NCBI GenBank assembly: GCA_028279705.1
Contig: JANQNF010000012.1
Coordinates: 160,163-224,162 of the forward strand
Source: an archaeon
Lineage (GTDB): Archaea > Aenigmatarchaeota > Aenigmatarchaeia > QMZP01 > JAFGSV01
DNA: 64,000 nucleotides
Reading direction: 5' to 3'
A program made the translations under genes and the position numbers. How positions within the stretch are numbered: the stretch's first letter is position 1; each line of letters opens with the position of its first letter. The notes beneath the pieces are model-generated. The model was not told where the DNA came from. It saw only the letters and a list, made by a program, of their open reading frames with translations, and searched no databases. Of the stretch, positions 18,692 through 27,972 are shown one piece after another.

Positions 18692-19727
18692 AATGAAAGG
18701 CGGGATAGAGATGGCAGGAATGATCATAATATCCCTTGGTCTGCTTGTGATAGTGATGGCTTTCCACTCGTTTCCCATACTAAACAAGACGTTCGATATA
18801 AAGTCAGAAGCTGACGTTTTTTTGGATTTCAATGACGACACTGGAAGGATACTGCCGATACTAAAGTCCACTGAGGATGGTGTTTCACACACCGACGTTT
18901 TTGCGTGCATGCTGTCCGGTTCATCTGATTGCGGCATGACAGAAGACCAGCTTTCCAGCCTCGCCGAAGACTTCGATACAGAACTACTGCTTTTCATGGA
19001 AGACGGTGAAGTGAAAAACTACGGTGACAAGAACTTCGGCGATGTCTTCAGATCCGAGATACCACTTCCAAACGGAAAGACCGGGACGATAGGCGTAGTT
19101 GTCAGGATAAGGTCTTCGACAAGCAGGAGCCCGGTTGGTGCTGACTGGTTATGGCCGATTGATACAGGAAGTGGCATAACCGTTCGGCACTGTTACGGTG
19201 AAAAGAGGACGAGCAAGATAAGCGGAAGACCGTATGAACATTCGGGAGTCGATCTTGGGGGAAAGCTCATGGACCCGATTTACGCTGTCGATGACGGTGC
19301 AGTGCTGTACACATGTGACGGGGCAGAGGACGGTGCGGTAAGCGAAAACGCGACAAGAGTATGCCACGGTTACGGTAACATGATTCTGGCAGAGCACGGA
19401 AACTACTATGTAAGATACAGTCATCTGAAAAAGATGGCCGACGGAATAAAGCCCGGTACCAGATTAAGGAAGGGCGAAGTGATAGGGTACATGGGAAATA
19501 CTGGATATTCGTTTGGCGTCCACCTTGATTTCAAGGTCTACACTTACAATCCGGGTAAGTGGGGATACAACGCAAACATTGATCCCCTGTGCATGTACAC
19601 GAAAGAATACTTAACTGATGTAGTGGACTTAAAGTACGCAGAAGGTGACCCCGACTGTCAGAAATCAAGGCTGTGTGCAAAGACGAGCCCTGGAAGCTAC
19701 ATAGTCCAGATAGAGGAGGAAATGTAA
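18684..19727 (+). CDS. Membrane-anchored M23-family (LytM-like) metallopeptidase
   Basis: RPYEHSGVDLGGKLMDPIYAVDDGAVLYT...YGNMILAEHGNYYVRYSHLKKM...GEVIGYMGNTGYSFGVHLDFKVY: HxxxD and HxDF metal-site motifs. Confidence 0.9.
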   Translation: MCKMKGGIEMAGMIIISLGLLVIVMAFHSFPILNKTFDIKSEADVFLDFNDDTGRILPILKSTEDGVSHTDVFACMLSGSSDCGMTEDQLSSLAEDFDTELLLFMEDGEVKNYGDKNFGDVFRSEIPLPNGKTGTIGVVVRIRSSTSRSPVGADWLWPIDTGSGITVRHCYGEKRTSKISGRPYEHSGVDLGGKLMDPIYAVDDGAVLYTCDGAEDGAVSENATRVCHGYGNMILAEHGNYYVRYSHLKKMADGIKPGTRLRKGEVIGYMGNTGYSFGVHLDFKVYTYNPGKWGYNANIDPLCMYTKEYLTDVVDLKYAEGDPDCQKSRLCAKTSPGSYIVQIEEEM

Positions 19728-19728
19728 A

Positions 19729-22700
19729 ATGAGAAAGATGAAAGCAATGGCGATTTCCGTATACACTGCCGGGCTTATACTTACATTGGTAATGATGGTC
19801 GCTCTCATAATTTCCTCTACCGTAGAAAGGAACGTGGAATCCGTTGAGGTGAGGGTGGGAAACAGCGTTTACCTGATGAGGGATGCGCTCGACCTGACAA
19901 AGTCATACATAGACACGGCTGTCAGGTATTCCGTCTACCAGGCTGCTTTCGATAACGGCATGAGAGGAGGATTCTCCGGTACTGATAGCATGAAATATGT
20001 CGATCATGACGGAAACGATCTTGCACTTTGGTACGACGACGGGGACATCTCACCAAGTGAGGATTCGTTCATGGAATCGCTCAGTGAAGAGTCGTTTAGT
20101 AACTTTGGCGTCTATGTCTCCCAGGGTTCCGTAATCGAGATATATCCTGTGAAAATACCCCCATATGGCCAAATGTCCATACAAAGCATAAACGGTTACG
20201 AGATGCGCGCAGTCATGGATTCCTCATCAGAACTCGCCATAAGTAAGAAAACAGAAGAAACAGATGAGATAGAGATAACCACTCCGGCTGAAGTTGACAC
20301 GACTTTCCATTTACCGTACATGATGCTTTTCAGCGAGGCCAAGAAATATTTCAGTGAACTGCGTGGAAAGCTTTCCTCATGCAGCAGGCTTGATATAAAA
20401 AAGGAAGTTGACACGTTCTGCTGCAGTGTTAAATCTGAAGTAATCGAAAGTGAGAAAGGATCATGTATCGTCAAGGTGGAGGCTTCCACCAAGAAGAAGT
20501 ACCTGTTATGGAACGGCAATGACGCATCGTTTGAGCACGTAAAGCTGGTTTTCGCAGTCAAGAAGGGAGGCGGGGGAACGGTGACAGTCAAGGTCACGCT
20601 GAGTGACGCAGGCTCTCCTGTCAGAGCGAAAGTCAAAGTATGTAATGGCGATACCGGGGTGTGCAGGGACGCTGTCCAAACTGATGCCAGCGGGACAGCT
20701 GAGATAGAAGTTGGAGAGGAGGACGATGTCATAAAAGTTACGGATGATGACGAAAGCAAGGATTCAACCAGCGTGACGATCTGCCCTGAAGAATCATCAG
20801 AGGAAGAAACCTGTACAGTTCCAGAAAAGACCGCGCAGACAGGGAATACGGTAGAATTCGACATACCAGACGAGGTAACAGACTCAGTTTCCAAAGAGCA
20901 GGAGCCCGTTACATATGAAGTGACGGTCGAAAATGACGGCAAGCAGGCTGAAGGTACGGTCGAAGTGTGTGACAGTACGGGAGATGTCTGCACGACGCCC
21001 GTTGAAATCGAGGACGGAAAGGCAGAGGTTTCTGTTTCTTCTGCACACGAGAAGATAAGGGTGACTGAGAAGTTGGTCCCGCTTAAGAGTATAGAAGTGA
21101 ACCTGTGCACAGATGTGGACGAACAGGAGTTGGCACCGATGTGCGTGATGCCCCAGCTGACGGACACTGAAGGCAAGGTCGACATTCCAGAAGAACTAAA
21201 GCCCAAGATACCCTTTGAGGCTGCTATGTCAGCTCCTGCACTTGGACGTGTCGGAGAGCAGGCGAGTTTCGCAGCATCTTCAAACAAGGATAATGTCGAA
21301 AGCTATGAATGGGATTTCGGCGACGGGACGGCAACGTCAATAACGAGTTCTGCGTCCATAGAGCACACCTATGAAAGCGAGGGAACGTACACCGTGGAAC
21401 TGACTGTTGTCCTTGATACATGGGAGACCGTGACCGTCTCAGAGGAGTTCATTGTCAGGCCCGGTCCTCTGGAGACGGTGAGAAGAATAGAGTTTTCCTT
21501 TGAGCCCGAAGAAATATCAATAGTCGAGAATGTCATGGTTTGCGACACGTCAGGCATTGTTTGTGATGACCCCGTGGATCTGGACGACGAAGGTAAGGTC
21601 ACACTTGAAGTTGACCAGACCGATGTGGTGAAGGTCAGGGCAGCCGAACCGCTTGCACTTCTGGAACCCAAATATTGTCTGATCGAGACGAAAGCTCCAT
21701 CCTGCGGCCTGGCCACGGTAAAGAAAACCACCATCATAAAGACGGAGATACCAAAAAACCTTGTAGACGAAAGCAACAAGATTGAAGTGGGGTCCCTCGT
21801 GCCATCCGAAGGTTCGGTGCAGTCTTGCAGCGAGACGGAATGCAGCGAACCCGTCAATGCAAACGAAGAGGGTGAGGTTTCGATACAGACGAGTCCCGGT
21901 GACAGCTACGTGAAAATAAACGGCGTCAGGGACTCGATCGAAAATATAGCCCCTCACATCTGCACGGATGATACCATAAAGCCGCTTTGCATAGTCGAGG
22001 ACATTGAAATAGATCAGGAAATGCAGATAGAAATCGACAAAATTTTAAGCGAGATGGAGGCTGTTATCGGGAGGATATCATTGGAGACGGAAATTGGTAG
22101 GATCGACTACCTCATGCGTGATAGATTCATAATAGATGATAGTGAACCTGTGATGATAGTCCACGGCTCGGCACAGAAGATGTACATACTTTCAAGGAGC
22201 GGCGAATCGGTAAGTATAGACAAGGAATACGACATATCCACCGGCATTGCGGGTTTTGGTAATGTGTACGGGTCAGGGAAGACACCGATAGGTGTTCACA
22301 AAATAAAAGAAAAGATTGGTGCTGGCAGTCCTCTTGGCACGATTTTCAAGGCCAGGGCGGATACCGGAAGGATTGCAACGATATACACGGATTCCACGAA
22401 TGTGCCAGAGGACCTGGTCACCAGCAGAATCATGTGGCTGGATGGCGCTGAAGGGAGGAGCGCCACGACGGGTCCAAGGCAAATATACATACACGGTACG
22501 CAGGAAGAGGGACTCATCGGTGAGCCTGTTTCACACGGATGTATAAGAATGAAGAATGAAGATGCCATGGAGCTCTTTGATATCGTAGAAGATGGAACCT
22601 ACGTCAACATCTTCGAAAACCTTCCCATAGGGTCTGGTTCACAGCTTGTAGTGATAGATCCGGGTCATGGCGGCATTGACCCAGGTGCAATCAGTTCGTC

Positions 22701-23340
22701 GGGGATAAAAGAAGAGGACGTCAACCTCGCCATTGCCAAAAGCTTAAGAGACGACCTCATGCTGTCAGGAATTGATGTGATTCTCACAAGGGATACCGAC
22801 ACGATGGTAAACACAATGAGTCACGACATCAACCGCGACGGAGATTATACAGTAAGCGACAGGCAACTGGCAAGGACATACGTGGCAAACGAAAATGACG
22901 CAGACATATTCATAAGCATACATTCAAACTCCAATCCGGATTCAAAAGAGACGGGAACCGAAGTCTACATTTTCTGCTACGCGAATGAGAAAGCTTATGG
23001 TAACAAGATGCTTGACTATTCATACCCGATCTCAGACTACTGCCGTGAGCACGCAGGACCTGCGGGCTTCTCGTCAAACTATGCACTAGCAGAATCTGTC
23101 CTGCCGAGAGTCACGTCAGTAGGGATAGCTGACAGGGGCATAAGGGGAGCTGACATGACAGTTCTTGAAAACGCCCAGATGCCTGCTATATTGATAGAGG
23201 TCGGTTATCTGTCAGATCCAGAAGAAGCAATTTTCATAAACAATCCAGCCAATCAGGAGCTTATAGCAAGTGCCATCTCAGACGGCGTTAATTTATTTTC
23301 TATTGGCGTGGAACAGGATATATACGCCGATGCGCAGTAG
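19729..23340 (+). CDS. Multidomain cell-wall enzyme: pseudopilin-like anchor, Cys-containing repeats, PKD domain, YkuD-type L,D-transpeptidase, Amidase_3 N-acetylmuramoyl-L-alanine amidase
   Basis: PKD: YEWDFGDGTATS; YkuD: HGTQEEGLIGEPVSHGCIRM; Amidase_3: VVIDPGHGGIDPGAISSSGIKEEDVNLAIAKSL...FISIHSNSNPDSKETGTEVY. Confidence 0.9.
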   Translation: MRKMKAMAISVYTAGLILTLVMMVALIISSTVERNVESVEVRVGNSVYLMRDALDLTKSYIDTAVRYSVYQAAFDNGMRGGFSGTDSMKYVDHDGNDLALWYDDGDISPSEDSFMESLSEESFSNFGVYVSQGSVIEIYPVKIPPYGQMSIQSINGYEMRAVMDSSSELAISKKTEETDEIEITTPAEVDTTFHLPYMMLFSEAKKYFSELRGKLSSCSRLDIKKEVDTFCCSVKSEVIESEKGSCIVKVEASTKKKYLLWNGNDASFEHVKLVFAVKKGGGGTVTVKVTLSDAGSPVRAKVKVCNGDTGVCRDAVQTDASGTAEIEVGEEDDVIKVTDDDESKDSTSVTICPEESSEEETCTVPEKTAQTGNTVEFDIPDEVTDSVSKEQEPVTYEVTVENDGKQAEGTVEVCDSTGDVCTTPVEIEDGKAEVSVSSAHEKIRVTEKLVPLKSIEVNLCTDVDEQELAPMCVMPQLTDTEGKVDIPEELKPKIPFEAAMSAPALGRVGEQASFAASSNKDNVESYEWDFGDGTATSITSSASIEHTYESEGTYTVELTVVLDTWETVTVSEEFIVRPGPLETVRRIEFSFEPEEISIVENVMVCDTSGIVCDDPVDLDDEGKVTLEVDQTDVVKVRAAEPLALLEPKYCLIETKAPSCGLATVKKTTIIKTEIPKNLVDESNKIEVGSLVPSEGSVQSCSETECSEPVNANEEGEVSIQTSPGDSYVKINGVRDSIENIAPHICTDDTIKPLCIVEDIEIDQEMQIEIDKILSEMEAVIGRISLETEIGRIDYLMRDRFIIDDSEPVMIVHGSAQKMYILSRSGESVSIDKEYDISTGIAGFGNVYGSGKTPIGVHKIKEKIGAGSPLGTIFKARADTGRIATIYTDSTNVPEDLVTSRIMWLDGAEGRSATTGPRQIYIHGTQEEGLIGEPVSHGCIRMKNEDAMELFDIVEDGTYVNIFENLPIGSGSQLVVIDPGHGGIDPGAISSSGIKEEDVNLAIAKSLRDDLMLSGIDVILTRDTDTMVNTMSHDINRDGDYTVSDRQLARTYVANENDADIFISIHSNSNPDSKETGTEVYIFCYANEKAYGNKMLDYSYPISDYCREHAGPAGFSSNYALAESVLPRVTSVGIADRGIRGADMTVLENAQMPAILIEVGYLSDPEEAIFINNPANQELIASAISDGVNLFSIGVEQDIYADAQ

Positions 23341-23378
23341 CATATAACATTTAAAAAACAACTTTCCCAAGATAATAT

Positions 23379-23402
23379 CACTGCCGCCGCAACGGCGCAG
23401 TG
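23379..23402 (+). promoter_or_regulatory. GC-rich hairpin in the probable 5' leader of the Alba gene
   Basis: CACTG-c-CGCCG-CAA-CGGCG-CAGTG, not followed by a T-run, followed by GGAGGTG and ATG. Confidence 0.5.
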
Positions 23403-23426
23403 TTACAGTAAAACGCAAAAACGGAG

Positions 23427-23969
23427 GTGTTAGTAATGTCAGAAGAGCAGAATGCACTAAACGATGTGCTTAACGAGAATGCGCAGGAAGAAAAGCCTGC
23501 AGAAGAAACTCAGGAAAAGCAGTCCGAAGCACCGGAGCCTGAACCTGAGAAAACAGAAGAACAGAAGCCAGCAGAAGAGAAACCCGCTGAAGAAAAAGCG
23601 ACAGAGGAAAAGCCCGTAGAAAAGAAAGAAGAGCCAAAGAAAGAACAGAAAAGTGAAGAACCCAAAAAAGAGTCACCATCAAAGCCGGTGAAGAAAAAAA
23701 GTATGGACAAAAACGTCGTCTTTGTCGGAAAGAAGCCGACCATGAGCTACGTGCTCGCGGCAGTGACCCAATTCTCAGACGGCCTGGACGAGATACACAT
23801 AAAGGCTAGGGGAAGGAGCATAAGCAGGGCAGTTGATGTCGCAGAGGTCGTCAGAAACAGGTTCATTCAGAACCTCAACACGGACGTGAACATAGGCACA
23901 AACGAGGTCACTGACGACAACAATAACAAGATAAACGTTTCCACGATAGACATAGTGCTTAAGAAGTAG
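23427..23969 (+). CDS. albA: Alba-family nucleic-acid-binding protein with long Glu/Lys/Pro-rich N-terminal extension
   Basis: C-terminal KNVVFVGKKPTMSYVLAAVTQFSDGLDEIHIKARGRSISRAVDVAEVVRNRF is Alba; ~85-residue low-complexity N-term. Confidence 0.9.
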   Translation: MLVMSEEQNALNDVLNENAQEEKPAEETQEKQSEAPEPEPEKTEEQKPAEEKPAEEKATEEKPVEKKEEPKKEQKSEEPKKESPSKPVKKKSMDKNVVFVGKKPTMSYVLAAVTQFSDGLDEIHIKARGRSISRAVDVAEVVRNRFIQNLNTDVNIGTNEVTDDNNNKINVSTIDIVLKK

Positions 23970-24077
23970 TTTTCTGGGAACGGTCTTTATTTATTTTTCA
24001 ATCACGTAGTCCAGGCTCCCGGAAATTTAATAAACAGCGAGATAATATATACTATTTCATTAATTTGGGGTGATTTC

Positions 24078-25322
24078 ATGGACAAATTCAAGATCGAAAA
24101 AATAAAGGCAAGGGAGATTCTCGATTCCAGGGGAAATCCCACTGTTGAGGTTGATGTTTACACCTGGGCAGGCATGGCAAGGGCTGCAGTCCCAAGTGGG
24201 GCCAGCACAGGAAAGCACGAAGCTGTCGAGCTCAGGGACGGCGGCAAGCGCTATGGTGGTAAGGGTGTGCTCAATGCAGTCGAGAATGTGAATGGCCTGA
24301 TAGCAGGAAGTCTTAAAGGAAAGGACGTACGTGAGCAAGCCAAGATAGACGAGCACCTGATAGAACTGGACGGGACGGAGAACAAGTCAAAACTCGGAGC
24401 AAACGCGCTCCTTGGCGTCAGCATGGCCGTCTGCAAGGCCGCTGCCATGGGAAAAGGTATGTCACTCTTCAAATACATTGCGTCTCTTGCGCAGACAAAG
24501 GACATGAAACTTCCAGTACCTTCGATGAACGTCATAAACGGAGGTGCTCATGCGGGTAACAAGCTTGACATCCAGGAGTTTATGATACAGCCGTTTGGTG
24601 ATACGTTTGCCGAATCCATGCGGATGGGTGCAGAAACATATCACGTTCTCAAGAAGATAATAAAGGAAAAGCACGGCCAGGACGCCATCAACGTTGGAGA
24701 CGAGGGAGGTTTCGCAGCGCCGATCAACAGTACCACTGAGGCACTCGACATGATAACAAAGGCGATAGATGAGGCAGGCTATCATGGAAAGATAATGATA
24801 GCGCTTGATTCTGCAGCTTCGGGATTTTACAAGGATGGCAACTACCATCTTGACGGTAAAAAGCTCACAGTGGAAGAACTCGTTGATTTCTATGCAGACC
24901 TTTCAAAGAAGTACCCAATACTTTCAATGGAAGATCCATTCGACGAGGAGGACTGGCACGGATTCGCAGCGCTCACCGAGAAGATCGGAAAGAAGGTGAC
25001 GGTCATAGGAGACGACCTGCTTGTAACGAACGTTAAGAGGATAAAAAAGGCAGTCGAGATGGATGCGTGCAACGGGCTTCTTCTGAAGGTCAACCAGATA
25101 GGCACAGTCACAGAAGCCATGCACGCCGCAAAGTACGCGATGGAAAACGGATGGAGGGTCATGGTCTCGCACAGGTCAGGAGAAACCTCTGACAGCTTCA
25201 TCGCAGACCTCGTCGTGGGACTCAACACTGGCATAATCAAGACCGGAGCTCCGTGCAGATCGGAAAGGAACTCAAAGTACAACCAACTCATCAGGATAGA
25301 AGAAGAAATGTTGGGAAAATAG
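24078..25322 (+). CDS. eno: Enolase
   Basis: [43 protein letters not shown]. Confidence 0.97.
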   Translation: MDKFKIEKIKAREILDSRGNPTVEVDVYTWAGMARAAVPSGASTGKHEAVELRDGGKRYGGKGVLNAVENVNGLIAGSLKGKDVREQAKIDEHLIELDGTENKSKLGANALLGVSMAVCKAAAMGKGMSLFKYIASLAQTKDMKLPVPSMNVINGGAHAGNKLDIQEFMIQPFGDTFAESMRMGAETYHVLKKIIKEKHGQDAINVGDEGGFAAPINSTTEALDMITKAIDEAGYHGKIMIALDSAASGFYKDGNYHLDGKKLTVEELVDFYADLSKKYPILSMEDPFDEEDWHGFAALTEKIGKKVTVIGDDLLVTNVKRIKKAVEMDACNGLLLKVNQIGTVTEAMHAAKYAMENGWRVMVSHRSGETSDSFIADLVVGLNTGIIKTGAPCRSERNSKYNQLIRIEEEMLGK

Positions 25323-25333
25323 GTGCATAAATA

Positions 25334-26869
25334 ATGCAACCCAGAAAGAAGGTAATGGTAATAATACGCGATGGTTGGGGTTACAGCAAGGAAGAGAAAG
25401 GAAACGCTGTTCTGGCTGCAAAAACGCCAACAGACGACACTTATTATGAGAGTTGTCCTACATCAATAATACAGTGTACAGGAAACGATGTAGGCAATCC
25501 GAAAGGTGTCCAGGGGGGCTCCGAGGTGGGTCATCTCACACTTGGTGCAGGCAGGATAGTCTGGCAGCCTTATGAGCTGATAAACAGGAAAATAAGTGAC
25601 GGCTCTTTCTTTGAAAACAAGGAAATTATGGGTGCAATTGATAATTGTAAAAAACACAATTCGGATCTTCACCTGTCGGGACTTTTTTCAGACCAGGGTG
25701 TGCATGCAGACATCAATCACATGTTCTCCTTGCTAGAGCTTGCAAAGAATAAATCTGTAAGAAACGTCTACATACATCTCTGTCTGGACGGAAGGGACGT
25801 CCCGGAGAAATCCGCACTTTCATTTCTCAAAAAACTCAATGATAAAATCATGCAATTAGGTATAGGAAAGATAGTGAGCGTTGCTGGAAGATATTACGGA
25901 ATGGATAGAGACAGGAACTGGGACAGGACAGCCAAATTCTACGAAATGCTTACAGAAGGAAAAGGTTTCGAGGCATCTAGTGCAGAGGAAGCAATAAGAA
26001 ATGCCTATGAACGCGGGGACAAGACGGACTACTATGTCAGGCCGACTGTCGTCATGGAAAACGGGAAACCTGCCGGTACGTTGAAGGATAACGATTCATT
26101 CATATGGTTTAACTTCAGGAGCGACAGGTCAAGGCAGATAACGGCCATGATAAACAGCCTCGACTATTGCACCGAGAAGCCATCAAAACCTGTCAATGTA
26201 CATTACGTCTGCTTCTGCTCATATGACGACAACTGGAAGCTTCCAGTGGCTTTCCCGCAGGAAAAGGTTACAAATAACCTTGGAAACATCATAGCTTCCA
26301 GTGGCATGAAGCAGCTGAGGATCGCAGAGACTGAGAAATACGCTCATGTGACATTCTTCTTCAACAGTCAGGTTGATACTCCAAACAAGAATGAAAACAG
26401 GATACTCGTCGATTCACCGAAGGTACCTTCTTACGACGAGAAGCCCGAGATGAGTGCTTACGAAGTCACGGAAAAGATTCTTCCTCAGATAGGAGAATAC
26501 GATTTCATAGCACTCAATTACGCGAACCCTGATTTGGTCGGACATTCCGGTGTGTTCAGTGCAGCCGTAAAGGCTTGTGAGGTCGTTGACGAGTGCTGTG
26601 GAAAAGTGATAAAGCAGGCACTCGAAGAAGACTACGTCATTTTCCTGATGGCAGATCACGGTAACGCCGATCACATGCTCTACGATAATGGCGAGTCTGA
26701 TCCGTCGCACGGTTTCAGCCCGGTGAGGCTCACGTTGATATCAAACGATGAGAAGCTGAAAAACGCAAAGCTCCGTGACGGTGGCATGAAGGACATAGCA
26801 CCGACGATACTTGACATAATGGGTATTGAAAAACCCAAAGAAATGACAGGTAAAAGTCTGATCAGCTGA
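25334..26869 (+). CDS. gpmI: 2,3-bisphosphoglycerate-independent phosphoglycerate mutase
   Basis: VIIRDGWGYSKEEKGNAV, GSEVGHLTLGAGRIV, MADHGNADHM. Confidence 0.95.
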   Translation: MQPRKKVMVIIRDGWGYSKEEKGNAVLAAKTPTDDTYYESCPTSIIQCTGNDVGNPKGVQGGSEVGHLTLGAGRIVWQPYELINRKISDGSFFENKEIMGAIDNCKKHNSDLHLSGLFSDQGVHADINHMFSLLELAKNKSVRNVYIHLCLDGRDVPEKSALSFLKKLNDKIMQLGIGKIVSVAGRYYGMDRDRNWDRTAKFYEMLTEGKGFEASSAEEAIRNAYERGDKTDYYVRPTVVMENGKPAGTLKDNDSFIWFNFRSDRSRQITAMINSLDYCTEKPSKPVNVHYVCFCSYDDNWKLPVAFPQEKVTNNLGNIIASSGMKQLRIAETEKYAHVTFFFNSQVDTPNKNENRILVDSPKVPSYDEKPEMSAYEVTEKILPQIGEYDFIALNYANPDLVGHSGVFSAAVKACEVVDECCGKVIKQALEEDYVIFLMADHGNADHMLYDNGESDPSHGFSPVRLTLISNDEKLKNAKLRDGGMKDIAPTILDIMGIEKPKEMTGKSLIS

Positions 26870-27257
26870 TTTCATCTATTTCCTTTATCAGTACTATGTT
26901 GGGCGGAGTGGACTTTTCCCTGTTGCATGGCTCCCCGCTGAGCATCTTGTTTGTCTTACGTATGAACTTGTTGAGCACACTTGAGGCGAACTTCGCTTCA
27001 GGCGACCTGTGAACTATCTGCTTGACAACATTTATCTTGGTAGTGTAATTCACAGTGACGTTCGGTGACAAATCGTTACCTTCCATTAATATTTCAAGAT
27101 CATCTCCATTGAATTTTGCATCGAACCTGACACCGTCTATTTCCACACCGTCAATTACTTCTGCGAGGTATTCTGTGTCAGCGTCATTGACTTCTCTTGC
27201 AAGAAGATTTCCCTGCGGGTCTATTGACCCGAAGCGGGATTTCAGCAGTAGTTTCAT
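26862..27257 (-). CDS. Hypothetical protein
   Basis: ORF on the opposite strand between convergent/divergent genes; family not recognised. Confidence 0.55.
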   Translation of the reverse strand: MKLLLKSRFGSIDPQGNLLAREVNDADTEYLAEVIDGVEIDGVRFDAKFNGDDLEILMEGNDLSPNVTVNYTTKINVVKQIVHRSPEAKFASSVLNKFIRKTNKMLSGEPCNREKSTPPNIVLIKEIDEIS

Positions 27258-27286
27258 ATATAACTCCTGCAAATCAAGCAATAAAA

Positions 27287-27622
27287 ATGTCACTTTCAAA
27301 GCTTGTCGTGGACTTTTTCATCGCCGGCGGACTCATCGCAGTTGTCCTGGAAATCGCCAATTTGATGGGTCCGTTCATTGCGGGAATAATTGCCGCACTG
27401 CCATTGAGGGTATGGATGACGCTTCTAATAGCAGGTACAACGGAAAGCCCGGAATTCATCATGTCACTTCTCAGGGGGATAATACCCGGGAGTTTCGGTG
27501 CTTGGACATTCATGATCACGCTTTCATTTTCTACAAGGAAATGGGGCATATGGAAGAGTTTCGCACTGGCATGCATAACCTGCACGTGCGTGACGTTGAT
27601 AGGACTCGTGGTATTCGCATGA
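27287..27622 (+). CDS. Small multi-TM protein (paralog of following gene)
   Basis: FFIAGGLIAVVLEIANLMGPFIAGIIAALPLRVWMTLL aligns with the downstream product; ATGA overlap. Confidence 0.65.
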   Translation: MSLSKLVVDFFIAGGLIAVVLEIANLMGPFIAGIIAALPLRVWMTLLIAGTTESPEFIMSLLRGIIPGSFGAWTFMITLSFSTRKWGIWKSFALACITCTCVTLIGLVVFA

Positions 27623-27972
27623 GAAGCAAAAGGAAGATAGTAAGAGAATTCACGGAGAACTTCTTAGCCGGAGGCTTCCTGGTTGCAATCGCCCTGTGGA
27701 TAGCATACACCTCCAGTCCAGTGATAGGTGGATTGATAGCAGGCCTTCCGTTGAGATTTGCGGTCACTTGGATTCTGGGTGCCGTCAGGAAAGGTCCTGA
27801 ATTTGCGCAAATGATGGCAAGGGGAAGCCTGAGAGGGATGACCGCGAATATAATATCTTCACTGACGCTTTTCTATTCACTGTTCGTACTGGGATTTGCA
27901 GCAGCGTTCGCTCTGACACTGGTTGTTTGCTTTGTAATAATACTCGTACTGAGGTTTACCTTTCCAGAATGA
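27619..27972 (+). CDS. Small multi-TM protein (paralog of preceding gene)
   Basis: NFLAGGFLVAIALWIAYTSSPVIGGLIAGLPLRFAVTWIL. Confidence 0.65.
   Translation: MRSKRKIVREFTENFLAGGFLVAIALWIAYTSSPVIGGLIAGLPLRFAVTWILGAVRKGPEFAQMMARGSLRGMTANIISSLTLFYSLFVLGFAAAFALTLVVCFVIILVLRFTFPE

Noticed and set aside
20196-21287. 363-aa ORF on the minus strand
   Set aside because: Antisense shadow of the 1203-aa cell-wall enzyme; Ser/Thr-rich translation typical of reversed coding sequence.
12636-23340. Peptidoglycan enzyme genes explained as bacterial contamination
   Set aside because: They are continuous with archaeal pilus genes upstream and with alba/enolase downstream, on one strand, with archaeal-style spacing; no chimera signature visible. 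Read-coverage checks would still be worthwhile.
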